DNA of 64,000 nucleotides from Meira nashicola. Taxonomy: Eukaryota; Basidiomycota; Exobasidiomycetes; Exobasidiales; Brachybasidiaceae. Both the position numbers and the translations under genes were made by a program. The stretch's first letter is position 1, and every line of letters begins with the position of its first letter. This document shows, piece by piece, positions 50,363 to 60,822 of the stretch. The DNA lies in NCBI GenBank assembly GCA_001600355.1, contig BCJU01000002.1:1674001-1738000 (forward strand). The letters run 5' to 3'. The notes under the pieces are model-generated. The model saw nothing but the letters and a program-made list of their open reading frames with translations. It searched no databases and was not told the origin of the DNA.

Positions 50363-51595
50363 ATACTTACTAATCTTAATCACACTGAAGAAGGATACAA
50401 GGTCAATCGCATTGATATATGTGTAATGATGCTCATATGGAAAGAGTGGCTTTGTATGCGCTCGTAACTTCCTTTTTCTTTGGGTAGAATCGATCTTCAT
50501 GTACTTCATTGCTAGAGCCGCATCCAATAAAAGCATCCAAAATGATCATTCTGCGCCTTGAAATCATGATTCTTTCAGAGTCAGAATTAAAAATTCATCA
50601 AGAATACGTTAAATATTGCTATACATTTATTCCGAATGAAATGACCGCTGATTGCCTTATAAATATTGCTATAATGACATTCTCTGTTTTTAAATCTCCA
50701 CATAATCACTCTTTCACCTTTTCTGCTCGAATAGCATACACTTTCCACAATTTAATATTAATCTTTGATTCCAGCTCGTACTGATTACGTACACACTTTC
50801 TCGTATACATTTTCCAACCTAGTCAGGTGAGATTTTTTCCCATCGTCCGATCTGCATCATCTCTTATCGTCAAGCCACGATACTAACCAGTTTCAAGCAC
50901 AGAAAAAGACATTTATGCGTTCATGAATAAGTGTTTTGTTCTCGTTTTTCTTTCATTTTCACGCGCAAAAGCCTAGTCTAATAAGAATTTTGTGGGGTGC
51001 CTTATTCCTTTATTCCGGACTTTTTTTCCTCTAAACGCGGAGTGAAGAATTAAGCCTACAGTACAAACGCCTTTGTTTTTTGTTTTTTATATTTATCTTT
51101 TGCATACAACCCCAGCATTTTATTCATTCAAATGCGTCTGCCCGCACATAGCTCGGAGAAGTGAAGTGATTTAAGCCTCCACTGGTCATGTGTGTGTATA
51201 TGTTCAAATTTCTCTCATTTGAAGCCTTCTTTCAGTTTTAACGAATATGAGATTGACTTAAGGATCTGTACATACATACAATTTTAATGTCGTGAGGGTC
51301 AAAATTTTACCTTTATCTCATGCCGCACAGATGTAGTCCCCTTTTTATTCGGGCTCTTGTACAACCGATTGCCCCGGAATGTATGTATACTCCGTCTTGT
51401 TACACATACCTACGTATATTCCGCACATTGCGAAAGCGGAGTACCATCAATCACAAAGTTTAGATTAGTACTACCGTCTCGTGTATCACAAGGGTGTTTG
51501 CTCGGAAGGGAAAGATATCGGTCAAAGGAAGTTTTGATTGAGAAAACTACCATCCTTCGATCATCTCGATACGAGAAGAAAGCATCCAAGAAAAG
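50363..51595. other. Intergenic: CYB5 3' flank and TMEM135-like gene promoter
   Basis: 1233 nt, AT-rich with pyrimidine runs (~51010-51030 and ~51070-51095). I see no convincing gene, tRNA or long repeat. A possible last CYB5 exon (see CYB5) would be at ~50487-50565. Confidence 0.45.
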
Positions 51596-53647
51596 ATGCC
51601 ACCTCCTACTTTGCCTGATTCCAATATAAGGAATCGTGCAAATGCAGGTTTCACGATTGGTGATGGGACAAGGACACCTGAAAGCAAAGATACTTCACCT
51701 GAACGACCTCCAACAAGAGATCCAGGATTACGTTTGCCTGCATTCACTTCGATGAATCGTACAAAAGATGGTGAAGAACTCGTTTCAGAATCTGAAGATG
51801 AACAAAGTGCATTTAATAGATGGTCAAAAGATCAACCTCTTACGCCAAATATCGCAGAAAGTGCACAACAACTAAGAAGATCTTTAAGTGTTCATGGATT
51901 ACACGAACTTGCAAATATGCCTCCTAAGCAACTTAGAAGTGCGGTAGGTAGCAAAATTTGGAGACCACACGATGAAGTAGCTAAAATTCCAAGCGATTGG
52001 GAACGATTGGCCGTTCATGTTGTAAGAGGAGGATTACGATCGTTCAATTTGGCATTCATGTTGCGCGGTTCAGTGATGGTAGTATTCGCTTTAATTCGCG
52101 CTTTACGAACAAAGAAAGCTCAAGGAAAAGCATTTCTATTGGCATTCTTTGGAGCAGAAAATATTCGATTCAGTTTGATGTTTGCTGCTTGGTCAATGTT
52201 GTACAAAGCAACATCCAATTCACTTAGATTGATGACACCACTCGCAAATACGACAAAGACAAGAGGACAAAGATCGAAATCTGTCCCATCAACTAGCAAA
52301 GAAGAAGGTACTTCGATGAGCAGACAAAGCAGCAGTGGAGGTGCGCCTGTAGGAGCAAATGGAGATACAAGTGGGGATGAATTTCATCTTGAATCAGGTC
52401 ATGCTTCGGGTACAGCTACACCTAGAAGTGGATGGAAGGAATTGGAAGGTAAAGAAGGAGAAGAGTTGGCAAAAGCAAAATCTAAACAGAAACATAGAGC
52501 ATTCATGCGTGATCCTAGAAGTCGTGTTTGGCATGCTTATGTTGCTGGTGCTGTTAGTGGTTTGGCTATCCTTGCCGAGCGTAAAGAGAGTCGAATCAGT
52601 CTTGCACAACAATTAGTTGTTCGTGGATTAGAAGGTACCTACAATTCTGCTCATTCAAAAGGTTTGATCAGTATTCCTAATGGTGCCGTTCTCACCTTTG
52701 GTCTAGCATGCGGTCAAATTATGTATGCATGGCTCAACAAACCAGAGACGTTACCAAGAGGATACATTTCATGGATCACACAAGCATCACATATCGCACC
52801 TACTGCTTTACCTATTCACCGTGATACGATGGATGGAAAGACAGCAAGCGTTGATGTGATCAAACGACTTCTCCCGGATGGTGAATTGCCTGCACCTACA
52901 ACTTCTTCCAGTGGAAAAGAAATCTTCCCCAACCTTGGAGCAAACAAGCATAACCGCCGTGGTATAATTGGATCAAATGTTAAGCGAATCAGTGATATGA
53001 TTGAAGAGGTAAAGAACGGCAAAGTGTACAGTCACGTTCCATGTGAAGTTGTTCATCCATGGGAATCAAGCCATCTTTGGAGTCCAGTTGACCGTTTCTT
53101 AGAAGTGACAAGGTGGATCTTACCAGTCTATATGACTTTACACTTTGTTCCTGCCATCTTTTTACGTATGAGAGCATTCCGAAAAGATCCTCTACGTGTA
53201 TTCTTGAGATCTTTGTTTGGATCCGTTCGTTCTTCTTCCTTCTTGGGAGCGTTTGTGATCATCTTCCAAACAATCTTTTGCTCTTGTCACTCGCTGCACG
53301 ATAAGATTCTCAGCGATCCTCGTTTAGCAGCAATCGTACCTGAATGGGCTCGTAAATCTCTCGTTTCAACTGCAATGCATTGGTGGGCCGGTTTTGCAAC
53401 TTGTCTTTCTTTATTTATCGAACATAAACGTAGAAGAACAGAATTGGCAATGTACGTTTTGCCAAAAGGAATGGAAAGTGCTTGGAGCGTAGCACGTCAA
53501 CGTTCTTGGGTACCTTTTGTACCTGGTGGAGATCTTTTACTCACAAGTGCAGGTATGTCACTCGTTATGGGAACTTATGCTCAAAATCCTGAACATCTTT
53601 CAGGTATCGTTCGTAGAATTGTTTATCAATTCGTTGGTCGTAATTAG
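51596..53647 (+). CDS. TMEM135-family membrane protein
   Basis: 683 aa, start ATG at 51596. Animal TMEM135 and its fungal relatives are multipass proteins linked to mitochondria, peroxisomes and lipid handling. The N-terminal ~120 residues are disordered. Family-type segments: ERLAVHVVRGGLRSFNLAF then FALIRALRTKKAQGKA, a FFGAENIRFSLMFAAWSM helix, VWHAYVAGAVSGLAILAE with a basic end, TFGLACGQIMYAW, and the C-terminal HWWAGFATCLSLFIEHKRR followed by RTELAMYVLPKGMESAW, which is the signature block. A Ser-rich insert (~residues 220-300) is longer than in animals. No intron. Function in fungi not established. Confidence 0.83.
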   Translation: MPPPTLPDSNIRNRANAGFTIGDGTRTPESKDTSPERPPTRDPGLRLPAFTSMNRTKDGEELVSESEDEQSAFNRWSKDQPLTPNIAESAQQLRRSLSVHGLHELANMPPKQLRSAVGSKIWRPHDEVAKIPSDWERLAVHVVRGGLRSFNLAFMLRGSVMVVFALIRALRTKKAQGKAFLLAFFGAENIRFSLMFAAWSMLYKATSNSLRLMTPLANTTKTRGQRSKSVPSTSKEEGTSMSRQSSSGGAPVGANGDTSGDEFHLESGHASGTATPRSGWKELEGKEGEELAKAKSKQKHRAFMRDPRSRVWHAYVAGAVSGLAILAERKESRISLAQQLVVRGLEGTYNSAHSKGLISIPNGAVLTFGLACGQIMYAWLNKPETLPRGYISWITQASHIAPTALPIHRDTMDGKTASVDVIKRLLPDGELPAPTTSSSGKEIFPNLGANKHNRRGIIGSNVKRISDMIEEVKNGKVYSHVPCEVVHPWESSHLWSPVDRFLEVTRWILPVYMTLHFVPAIFLRMRAFRKDPLRVFLRSLFGSVRSSSFLGAFVIIFQTIFCSCHSLHDKILSDPRLAAIVPEWARKSLVSTAMHWWAGFATCLSLFIEHKRRRTELAMYVLPKGMESAWSVARQRSWVPFVPGGDLLLTSAGMSLVMGTYAQNPEHLSGIVRRIVYQFVGRN

Positions 53648-53751
53648 ATAAATACATGCCTAATATGTTGTAGCTAGATACATTGCTGGACTATTTGTAA
53701 TACATTTTCAATCGTACGAAAAATTGTTGCACATTATGATGATCTTTTTGA

Positions 53752-54456
53752 TCACTCCCTTTTCACAGTGCTTGAACTATGACGCCTGCGTAAATTGCGA
53801 GTCGATGAAGGACTACTGGAAACATCTGACCTGGATGAGGTGAGTGACGTCCTTCCGCGGGTTTGAGAATCTTCGTCAGTTGCATCAATGTGAGCAGCCG
53901 AATTGGTTGGGTCCAAATGTGTCTCCATATCTTTACGAAGCTTGCTCCAGTGTTGCGAGACTGCACTCTTTGACCGTGTAGTTGTCGATGCCTTGTTGAC
54001 GATCTTTTTGATCTCATCCCAGTTCACATTTCCATCTCCGTACTTCACCACAGCCTTCCATAGAAGGACATTCTCTGCATCTGACCAAGGCTGTGTTTTG
54101 TTTGAGTCCGTCTTGGCAGAATTGATCTGAGGTTGAGATTTGTTAGGTGTGGTATTCGCGCTTGATGAACTGCTCAGAGACATCATACTTGATCTTGAAC
54201 TCGTTGTTGATCTTGTGGAAGGACTTGTTGAATGTTTTTCTTTCTTCATCTTTCTTGACAAAGGTGATGGTGAACCTTCTCTGATTGCCAAACGATGATC
54301 ACGTTCTAAGCGTGATCTAGATGAAGGTGTCAATCGACGAGCAGGCGATTGATATGGATCAATTTTACGTGTAGGAGCAGATTTTGATATAGGTGTATGT
54401 GGAATTCGTTTTGCATGCCCAACAGTTTGGAAGTCATCTTCACTATCGCTCGTCAT
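53752..54456 (-). CDS. SANT/Myb-domain nuclear protein, uncharacterised
   Basis: 234 aa from the ATG at 54456 (MTSDSEDDFQTVGHAKR); an earlier in-frame stretch lacks a good start. Residues ~121-176 form a single SANT/Myb-type helix-turn-helix with the expected tryptophans (QPWSDAEN, LLWKAVVKYG, NVNWDEI, QHWSKLRKD). The flanks are Ser/Arg/Lys-rich and disordered. Probable DNA- or histone-binding function. Which complex it serves is unknown. The gene reads toward the TMEM135-like gene, with ~100 nt between their ends. Confidence 0.68.
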   Translation of the reverse strand: MTSDSEDDFQTVGHAKRIPHTPISKSAPTRKIDPYQSPARRLTPSSRSRLERDHRLAIREGSPSPLSRKMKKEKHSTSPSTRSTTSSRSSMMSLSSSSSANTTPNKSQPQINSAKTDSNKTQPWSDAENVLLWKAVVKYGDGNVNWDEIKKIVNKASTTTRSKSAVSQHWSKLRKDMETHLDPTNSAAHIDATDEDSQTRGRTSLTSSRSDVSSSPSSTRNLRRRHSSSTVKRE

Positions 54457-54907
54457 TATGACTTTGGTCAAAGTTTGAATAGCTTTGTTGAGGTAGTCAA
54501 TGAAGCTTAAGGAAATGACATATTTGCAATGCAAAACTTCTTTCAGTGTTGAAAAAAGGAAACATCCTCATCACCACACGTCTCGATTCGGGTGTAAAAG
54601 TCGTTGCAGCTTCAGATCTGTGAAAAATGTCAATTCCAGAATAAAGAAAGAAAGGCCTGTGCATTTGATGAAATGCTGAGCAGACTCGCTAGACATGGAT
54701 TATGAAACGCCTTTGTACCTGACTGTTCAACTTGTATTGTCTTTTCTGCCTATCTCCCTTTGTCTTTCACCCTCCAACATCGTTCAGTACAAACTCCGAA
54801 CGGAACCGATCAAGGCTGATTCTGTTTGATCCGTACTTGATCTGATGCACGAACCACCGCCGCGTCTCTGGGACAAATATTTGTCGTCGTCGTTCTTTGT
54901 CACATTT
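54457..54907. other. Intergenic: promoter of the SANT gene and 3' flank of TRS23
   Basis: 451 nt, C/T-rich around 54725-54780. No supported gene; the open frame starting at 54845 is probably chance. Confidence 0.45.
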
Positions 54908-55312
54908 TCAAATAGATGTGACAATCCTTTCAATTGCACGATCAAATCCTTCAACTCGAATTGGCATTTCAGGCGTATAAAATGGATTTTTCATCACTTG
55001 ATCCGCATAACATTCATATGCACGTTGTAAAGCAGCTTGTGGATTAGGATGCCAAGGTGAAGAAATTAAAACGAATTTTATACCTGTTGGAGTGAGTAAA
55101 ACTGTCATTTTAAAATTATCAGCTTCTAATGTTTCTAATCCTGCATTAAATGTATTTTGAACGGGATTCAATCTTGCTGTGATTGCATGAACTCCGTGTA
55201 AAGTACCGGCTAAGATTAATGCTTCATTTGATGTTAACTTTTGGGTTCCAACGAACTTGTCAGATTGAAAGATTAATCCTCCTGCCTTATTGATTATCCA
55301 TAATGAAGACAT
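54908..55312 (-). CDS. TRS23: TRAPP complex subunit Trs23 (TRAPPC4/synbindin)
   Basis: Core subunit of the TRAPP tethering complexes, the guanine-exchange factors for Ypt1/Rab1 in ER-to-Golgi transport. 134 aa from the ATG at 55312: MSSLWIINKAGGLIFQ matches the start of human TRAPPC4 (YVVNKAGGLIYQ as remembered), LTSNEALILAGTLHGVHAI corresponds to its LTSNEKLMLASMFHSLFAI, then TGIKFVLI, YECYADQVMKNPFY and MPIRVEGFD. It lacks the insertion that separates the first strand from the longin core in animals (~85 residues), so it is shorter than human TRAPPC4. The open frame extends upstream to 55456, but that part is not conserved-looking. No intron. Confidence 0.9.
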   Translation of the reverse strand: MSSLWIINKAGGLIFQSDKFVGTQKLTSNEALILAGTLHGVHAITARLNPVQNTFNAGLETLEADNFKMTVLLTPTGIKFVLISSPWHPNPQAALQRAYECYADQVMKNPFYTPEMPIRVEGFDRAIERIVTSI

Positions 55313-55797
55313 GTTTGCCAAAAGTGCAGAGGTAGGTGGGTAGGTAGATGAATACTTTAGGTCAGGGTTCTTGGTCAAAAAAAATAAAAGCGGCTTATTC
55401 CCTTCTTCAGCCAAACCCTGTTTTGTACGGAACGAAACGCTCAAGCCATTTTTCACTTTCTTCCCTTTCTTAGCTTGGTTTTCTAGACTACATCAAGCCT
55501 CATGAAGGCACAACTTCACGCTGCACTAAAACGTCATGTATCATGGAAAGATACCACAGTGGTTGCGTGCCTGTTAGTACGCGAACTTTTTGTGTCAAGA
55601 TGTGGAGAATTGATAGTATCTGAATATCGGAAGGGACAAGATCGATATCTAGACTATGTATGTGTGTAGCATTTAGTCCGGGAATGTGGATCGAATCTAT
55701 ATCTAAGTCTTCCATCCGAACCATCACACAGAAAACAAAGGGATTGAAAATTGTCCTTTCCCTTCATTGACCATATATTTGAATTTGACTTGCTATC
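55313..55797. promoter_or_regulatory. Divergent intergenic region, TRS23 / TMEM69-like gene
   Basis: 485 nt between two outward-reading genes. Nothing recognisable beyond A/T-rich leader sequence before 55798. A minus-strand open frame (55500-55727) lacks support. Confidence 0.4.
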
Positions 55798-57015
55798 ATG
55801 ATTGGACCTGTAGCAAGCCGTAGGGTTGGCTTGCTGATCAACACTTCCAGATCATCATGGACGACTCGTTCAAGTGTGATTGCAATGCCAAGAATGACAT
55901 CTTTATCAAACACTCATTCAAATACGATTCAACAACGTTTATTATATACTTCTCCAATCGTTCGAGCTGCTAATCCACAATCAGGTAAACCTGCTTCGGA
56001 TAATTTAGAACATATGGTGAAAAATGTAAAAGAAGAAGCAAAAGGAGTAGGAGCTTCAATTGGATCAGCAGTTGCAGGAACTTCATCTACATCAGAAAGT
56101 GCAAATCAACAACAGGCAAAAGAAGCAGGACAAACGAATGAATTGGTTTCTGATGCAAAGACTATCGTAGGTGAAATGGTTCTTAGAGTTCCAAGACCTG
56201 CTTTACTTTGGGGAGCAGCAGGAATTGTACCTTACGTTAGTACAGCAGGTGCTTCCGTTTATCTTGCTCGTCAAGCACAATTAGTAGCTCAAGGTTTAGA
56301 TTCTCATATCGATTTCGAAACTGCATCTGCTTTATTACTTCATGCAGAAAATGTTCAAATCACTTTTGGCGCTGTTTTATTATCTTTTTTGGGTGCAATT
56401 CATTGGGGTTTCGAATTCGCAAGATTTGGTGGTGAAGTTGGAAATAGAAGATACTTTTTAGGTTTAATTCCCGTTATGGTCGCTTGGCCAACGTTAATGT
56501 TAACTCCTCAATTAGCTTTAGTCGGTCAATGGGCAGGTTTCGTTTTAACTTGGTTTATTGATTTACGTGCAACTTCTCAAGGTTGGGCACCAAAATGGTA
56601 TTCTTCTTATCGTTTCGGACTTTCACTCGCAGTTGGAATTTCAATCATTGCAACTTTAGCCGGAACAAATTATTACGATTCAGATAATTCACGTTCTTCC
56701 GCAAAAGGTATCGGTCGTAGATTATCAAAAGTGAGCGCAGAAGCATCAGAAAAGACTGAAGATATGGCCAAACGTGTTGCAGCAGGCGATCGAGGTACAC
56801 CTGTTCATCAAGAAAAAGTTGGAGGTGACGTTCAAGCAGAACATACAGGTGAACAAGGAGATAGCTTTGTAAAGATTCGTAACCCAAAACGTGAAGAAGA
56901 AGAACGCAAGAAGAAAGAAGAGGAAGAAAAGAAGAAGAAAGAAGAGGAAAAGAAAAAGAAGGAAGAAGAATCAAACAAGGATGATAAAAAGGAAGGAGGT
57001 GAAGAGAAGGAATAA
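55798..57015 (+). CDS. DUF3429/TMEM69-family mitochondrial membrane protein
   Basis: 405 aa, start ATG at 55798. The first ~60 residues are basic and presequence-like. Residues ~123-280 form the DUF3429 domain of several membrane helices: RPALLWGAAGIVPYVS, then ASALLLHAENVQITFGAV, SFLGAIHWGFEFARFGG, FLGLIPVMVAWPTLM, QLALVGQWAGFVLTWFIDL and a Trp-rich loop GWAPKWYSSYR. The family is expected in the mitochondrial inner membrane; its function is unknown. The last ~40 residues are a Lys/Glu alternation ending GGEEKE. No intron. Convergent with the Nudix gene. Confidence 0.82.
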   Translation: MIGPVASRRVGLLINTSRSSWTTRSSVIAMPRMTSLSNTHSNTIQQRLLYTSPIVRAANPQSGKPASDNLEHMVKNVKEEAKGVGASIGSAVAGTSSTSESANQQQAKEAGQTNELVSDAKTIVGEMVLRVPRPALLWGAAGIVPYVSTAGASVYLARQAQLVAQGLDSHIDFETASALLLHAENVQITFGAVLLSFLGAIHWGFEFARFGGEVGNRRYFLGLIPVMVAWPTLMLTPQLALVGQWAGFVLTWFIDLRATSQGWAPKWYSSYRFGLSLAVGISIIATLAGTNYYDSDNSRSSAKGIGRRLSKVSAEASEKTEDMAKRVAAGDRGTPVHQEKVGGDVQAEHTGEQGDSFVKIRNPKREEEERKKKEEEEKKKKEEEKKKKEEESNKDDKKEGGEEKE

Positions 57016-57114
57016 TTGCAACCAAAACTATATGTGACCCATTTTTTCCGTTTCGATTGATCATTATGGATATGCAATGTTTTTCGTGATGTAGTGTACA
57101 AATGTGATTTTTGA

Positions 57115-58169
57115 TTACAGCTTTGAAGTTACTTTTTTCTTGTGATTTTGTTGAGCAGTGATGTATTGTTTTTGTATTGCTTCTTCGACGCTTTTTTGAC
57201 TTGTATCTTCTCCTTTTTTATTTTCATCATCATCTAAAGGTTGTTGAAAGCCAGACATTCTTGGCCTTACCCTTCTTTTTCGAATTGCTAAAGGACCCGT
57301 AAAAACCATTTTGATTAATTCAGGAGTTGTTGGTTGATCAGGTGCACGAACGCTAAATTCAGGTAATCGATTAAATGCAACCGAAGCAGCAAAAATTAAA
57401 ATATCACTCGTTAATCCTCTTATTGGATTTCTTGTATCCCAAAAAATATGTCTTCTATAACGTTTACTTCCAATCCATCGAAAATCCGTACATGTATGCC
57501 AATCACTAGGAGGTGAAATGAGAGATTTAGGCGCATTTTTATCATCCAAATCAGATGATAATCGAAGTGATTTTCGCATGTCTGGTGAAGGGAAATGTTC
57601 CAAGAATGCCGCCAATGGGACTGAGAATAGCTGTGATACTTCCAGTGGATTGAGCTTGGGCTGATTGGGGTGTAAAGTATTCATTAGTCATCCTTATCTC
57701 ATCAAAAGCAATGCAATTCACTTACCTTAATCAGTGGATCCAAGATCAGAACAACAAAAGGCGTTACCAGCAATTCATTAATACTGATAAACGGTTCCAA
57801 CTCACACAAAAGTGGCGCTCTTTTTGAATCGATTGGTAAACCTGTTTCTTCCCATGCTTCTCTTCTTGCTGTTGCTTCTAAATCCGCATCTGTTGCTTCA
57901 AATCTTCCACCTGGTAATGCTGTATCTCCACCTTGACTTCTAAGAGTACTACTCCTTTGACTTAAAATAACATAAAGATCTCCATTCCTTCCAGGAAATA
58001 AACATAGTAAGACTGCCGCCCTTCTATATGCAGGTACAGATTCAGGACATGGTTCACTTCCTTTTCCAGGTTTATGTTTACTCAAATTTCTTAATGCTTG
58101 TAATGATTCATCCGTTAAAGGTCCTAACTCTGGCGGACTAGGTAAGGATATATGCGTCACTTTTGGCAT
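57115..58169 (-). CDS. Nudix hydrolase, CoA pyrophosphatase (NUDT7/NUDT8/Pcd1 type), two exons
   Basis: Cleaves CoA or acyl-CoA to phosphopantetheine and 3',5'-ADP; Pcd1 is peroxisomal. Exon 1 runs from the ATG at 58169 (MPKVTHISLPSPPEL) to 57726, exon 2 from 57660 to the stop at 57115. The intron (57725-57661) has a GTAAGT donor and a TCAG acceptor and keeps frame (LIKP-KLNPLEVSQLF). 329 aa. Nudix box: GGRFEATDADLEATARREAWEE, with metal-ligand glutamates in REAWEETG. RSQGGDTALPGG before it and the LLCELEPFISINELLVTPF block after it fit the CoA subgroup. The C-terminus is long with a basic stretch (IRKRRVRPRMS) and an NHKKKVTSKL end; no clear peroxisomal SKL-type signal beyond the terminal SKL residues themselves, which do read as PTS1. 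Confidence 0.88.
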
Positions 58170-58561
58170 CTTTGACTGAACCTTGTTTTGCCCCTTTCCT
58201 CGTTGCTGCCACACCAAAAAATGGATGATGGCAACAAAGAAGACAAATGCGCCGGCTTCAATTTGTCCGGGCGAGCGGTAAAGGTACTTTATTTTACGCG
58301 CCGAAAAGGCACACGCAGACTAGACTACTTAATTTTGCAAAAGTGTGGGGAACAAGCAAACTTAAGAGGGAAGATTGTATTTCAATTCGTTCTTGTAACT
58401 ATGATGAGTGTCCATGGCTTAATTCCTACTTGTGAATTTCTGAGATTAAAGCCAGTTTGCGATTAAGAACTACGGATTGTTGGCGTGATAGGGTTCTACT
58501 TGACGCATGTATCGTTCTTCCTCCAAACAAGCAATCCAACAAGGCTGCCTATGAAGGGACT
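58170..58561. other. Intergenic between the Nudix gene and a small open frame
   Basis: 392 nt forming the 5' region of the Nudix gene. I see no supported feature; the plus-strand open frames (58188-58466) have no start context or family match. Confidence 0.4.
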
Positions 58562-58735
58562 CTAGTATGATTGAGAATCTTTTGAGCGTTTTTCCGTATT
58601 CCAATTAGGTCTGTTACACCAAGAATGTGGTGGTCCTGCTCGAATTTCGATATATTCTACGGCTGCAAAAGATGATGATGACAAGAGTGCAAAGAGAACA
58701 AAAATGCCCATCAATGTTTTCAAAAAATAGGTCAT
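58562..58735 (-). CDS. Possible 57-residue secreted peptide precursor
   Basis: ATG at 58735 to TAG at 58562. The N-terminal ~25 residues are a good signal peptide (basic Lys, then FVLFALLSSSSFAA). The rest is VEYIEIRAGPPHSWC, then NRPNWNTEKR and SKDSQSY: one Cys and one dibasic KR near the end (a Kex2-type site). No family recognised. It sits in an otherwise empty ~1-kb spacer. A chance frame of this length is possible, but the coherent signal-peptide composition makes it worth keeping. It has no CAAX end, so it is not a standard basidiomycete pheromone. Confidence 0.35.
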   Translation of the reverse strand: MTYFLKTLMGIFVLFALLSSSSFAAVEYIEIRAGPPHSWCNRPNWNTEKRSKDSQSY

Positions 58736-59202
58736 GATGACTCAAGTCTGAAACTTTTAGTTTGTAAAGGAAGGATAAGGAAAAGGTGGAAGAGTGAAGC
58801 TGGTAGTGCTTCGAAGGGATGAGATCCGGAACAAGTCAAGCCTTGCTTTTGATACAGTACTCTGATAATTCTCTTGGTTGTCCGGCAGTTCCTTTGACAA
58901 ATTTCGCTTCCTCAGCTCGTAGCTATGTGTCCACTCGCAGATTCATGCAAGTACATGTTTCTTTTACCCTTCCCCCAAACATCTCGCAGGTTAATATTAC
59001 TCAAGATTGATGACATAGCGCAAGAGACATACTCTACAATTTAGTAATAATCTGGCTGATAAATACATAATGAATATAAATGGAGGGTATCCTAGATAAG
59101 AATATACAAATAAAACCGTTGGAAAGTGGTTGCATCAATCATTTCCGATCCTAGTAATAAGCCGTAAAAAGCGATAGGGAGGTTGTAAGATGGTATAGTA
59201 CA
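58736..59202. other. Intergenic between the small open frame and the Ser-rich gene
   Basis: 467 nt. Downstream flank of the minus-strand gene ending at 59203 and possible promoter of the small frame. AT-rich, with no other supported features. Confidence 0.4.
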
Positions 59203-60822
59203 TCAATTGACATCAGAAGGTTCTAAGCGCAATGCAAGTGGATCACGATTATCAACATTTCCAGTTGTACCTGAAGCTATATTGTCTTGTGAACTGATCG
59301 CAAGACGTCCTTCATTGATCCGTCGTAAAGTTTCATCAGCACGCGATAAAGTTGCTAGTGCTCTATCCAAACTTCTCTGTCCACCTTCTTCTTCTTCGGC
59401 AGAATGATTTTCATCACGTTCATCTTCTGATTCTTCAGTATATCTTCTTTGATCTTGACGTCTACGTGAAGAGAAATTTTCGAAATCACTAGAACGACTT
59501 TCATCAGCGCGTTCGAACGAAAGACCCGGTCCTCCAGTTTCATTCATTCGATTCAAAGCTGCATGAACTGCACTCAATCTAGAACGAGAACCTGAATCAA
59601 TACTTGATCCATAAGCACGCTGAGCAATAGAAATCACTTCTAATGCTCTTTCCCGTCTGTTTTGCCTTTCTCCCTGTTGTTCAGGCGACATACGCAAAAA
59701 GTCAGATTCAGTAGCAGATCCAGAACCATCAGGACGTAAAAGAGGTGCTAAAGTAGAATCCAATCCACCTCGTGAGCCCAAAGAAGAAGCTTGCGTTGTC
59801 GAATTAGAAGATGGAGTAGAGGAAGAAGTTGACAAAGTCGGATGAGACGAAGAAGGTGATCGTTGTTCCGAAGGAAATGATTGAGTCAAAAAACGTTGAA
59901 CGAATACTGAATCTGTATCATTCGTATGTGAACCTGGTGGAACGGAGACATGTGATCCATCGCGGGATATAGACAGTATTCCACTAGCTCTACGTGGGAT
60001 CGGGGAAGACGTATGATTGGCGTTACTACCTGGCCTTGATATCAAATCGTCTCGTCTTTGTTCCAATCGTCTTCGTATAGAGGATGTATCACGCTGTAAC
60101 CATCTATGTGCGCCTACTAAGCTACTGCTGGGGCCGTTTCCACTTCCACTGTTCTGTTGATTTACACGAAATATTCTAGAAGTTGCACCTCCATCGTAAC
60201 CTAATTCGGAATTCATCAATCCTGGTTCGGGTGCGTTTAAAGTAGAGAATACAGTTCGTGTTGGTGGTGGACTGTTACCTTGTAAACTTTCCGAAGAAGG
60301 ACTACTCTCATTACTCGCTCGATGACGACGATTGCGTTGTGTGATCCCACGAATTTCACCTTGAACGGCACGATTACGCACGATATCACGTTGACATTCT
60401 CTAGTCGTACGTGTATTGAAATTTCTAAATCGTGATTCTAATCGAACTGCTGAAGATGATTCGGCAAAAGATGTTGTTGATGGAGAAGCATGAATTCCAT
60501 CTGCTGTTGTTACGTCATTCGAAGGATCAGTAAGATGAACAGCTTTTGCGATTTCTTTACGTGCAGTGATTGTGATTAATAATTCCATCAAATTGTGAAA
60601 CGTACTATCGTTCTCATCAAGATGATCGACGAATTGTTCAAAAGTGTATGGACGCCGAGATTGAGGTGAAGAATTTGACGCTGCATCTTGACTTCTTGGA
60701 TATAAAACATCTGTATGTTCAATCTCACCTTGATCGTTTAATTTGTTCAACACTTCATGAATCACTCCGCGAAATTTGGTACAAAACGCATCGTCATAAG
60801 AAGTTACCGTTCTTCTGCCCAT
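59203..60822 (-). CDS. Ser/Arg-rich, mostly disordered protein, uncharacterised
   Basis: 539 aa, start ATG at 60822 (MGRRTVTSYDDAFCTKFRG). Residues ~1-100 look like a small helical domain (FRGVIHEVLNKLNDQG, TFEQFVDHLDENDSTFHNLM, ELLITITARKEIAKAV). The rest is Ser/Arg/Asn-rich with a long acidic stretch near 465-480 (ESEDERDENHSAEEEEG) and helices near the end (RSLDRALATLSRADETLRR). No known domain that I can name. The nearest neighbours give no clue. No intron evident. Confidence 0.6.
   Translation of the reverse strand: MGRRTVTSYDDAFCTKFRGVIHEVLNKLNDQGEIEHTDVLYPRSQDAASNSSPQSRRPYTFEQFVDHLDENDSTFHNLMELLITITARKEIAKAVHLTDPSNDVTTADGIHASPSTTSFAESSSAVRLESRFRNFNTRTTRECQRDIVRNRAVQGEIRGITQRNRRHRASNESSPSSESLQGNSPPPTRTVFSTLNAPEPGLMNSELGYDGGATSRIFRVNQQNSGSGNGPSSSLVGAHRWLQRDTSSIRRRLEQRRDDLISRPGSNANHTSSPIPRRASGILSISRDGSHVSVPPGSHTNDTDSVFVQRFLTQSFPSEQRSPSSSHPTLSTSSSTPSSNSTTQASSLGSRGGLDSTLAPLLRPDGSGSATESDFLRMSPEQQGERQNRRERALEVISIAQRAYGSSIDSGSRSRLSAVHAALNRMNETGGPGLSFERADESRSSDFENFSSRRRQDQRRYTEESEDERDENHSAEEEEGGQRSLDRALATLSRADETLRRINEGRLAISSQDNIASGTTGNVDNRDPLALRLEPSDVN

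Noticed and set aside
55500..55727. Minus-strand 75-codon frame in the TRS23/TMEM69 spacer
   Set aside because: No family features; lies in the likely promoter of two divergent genes.
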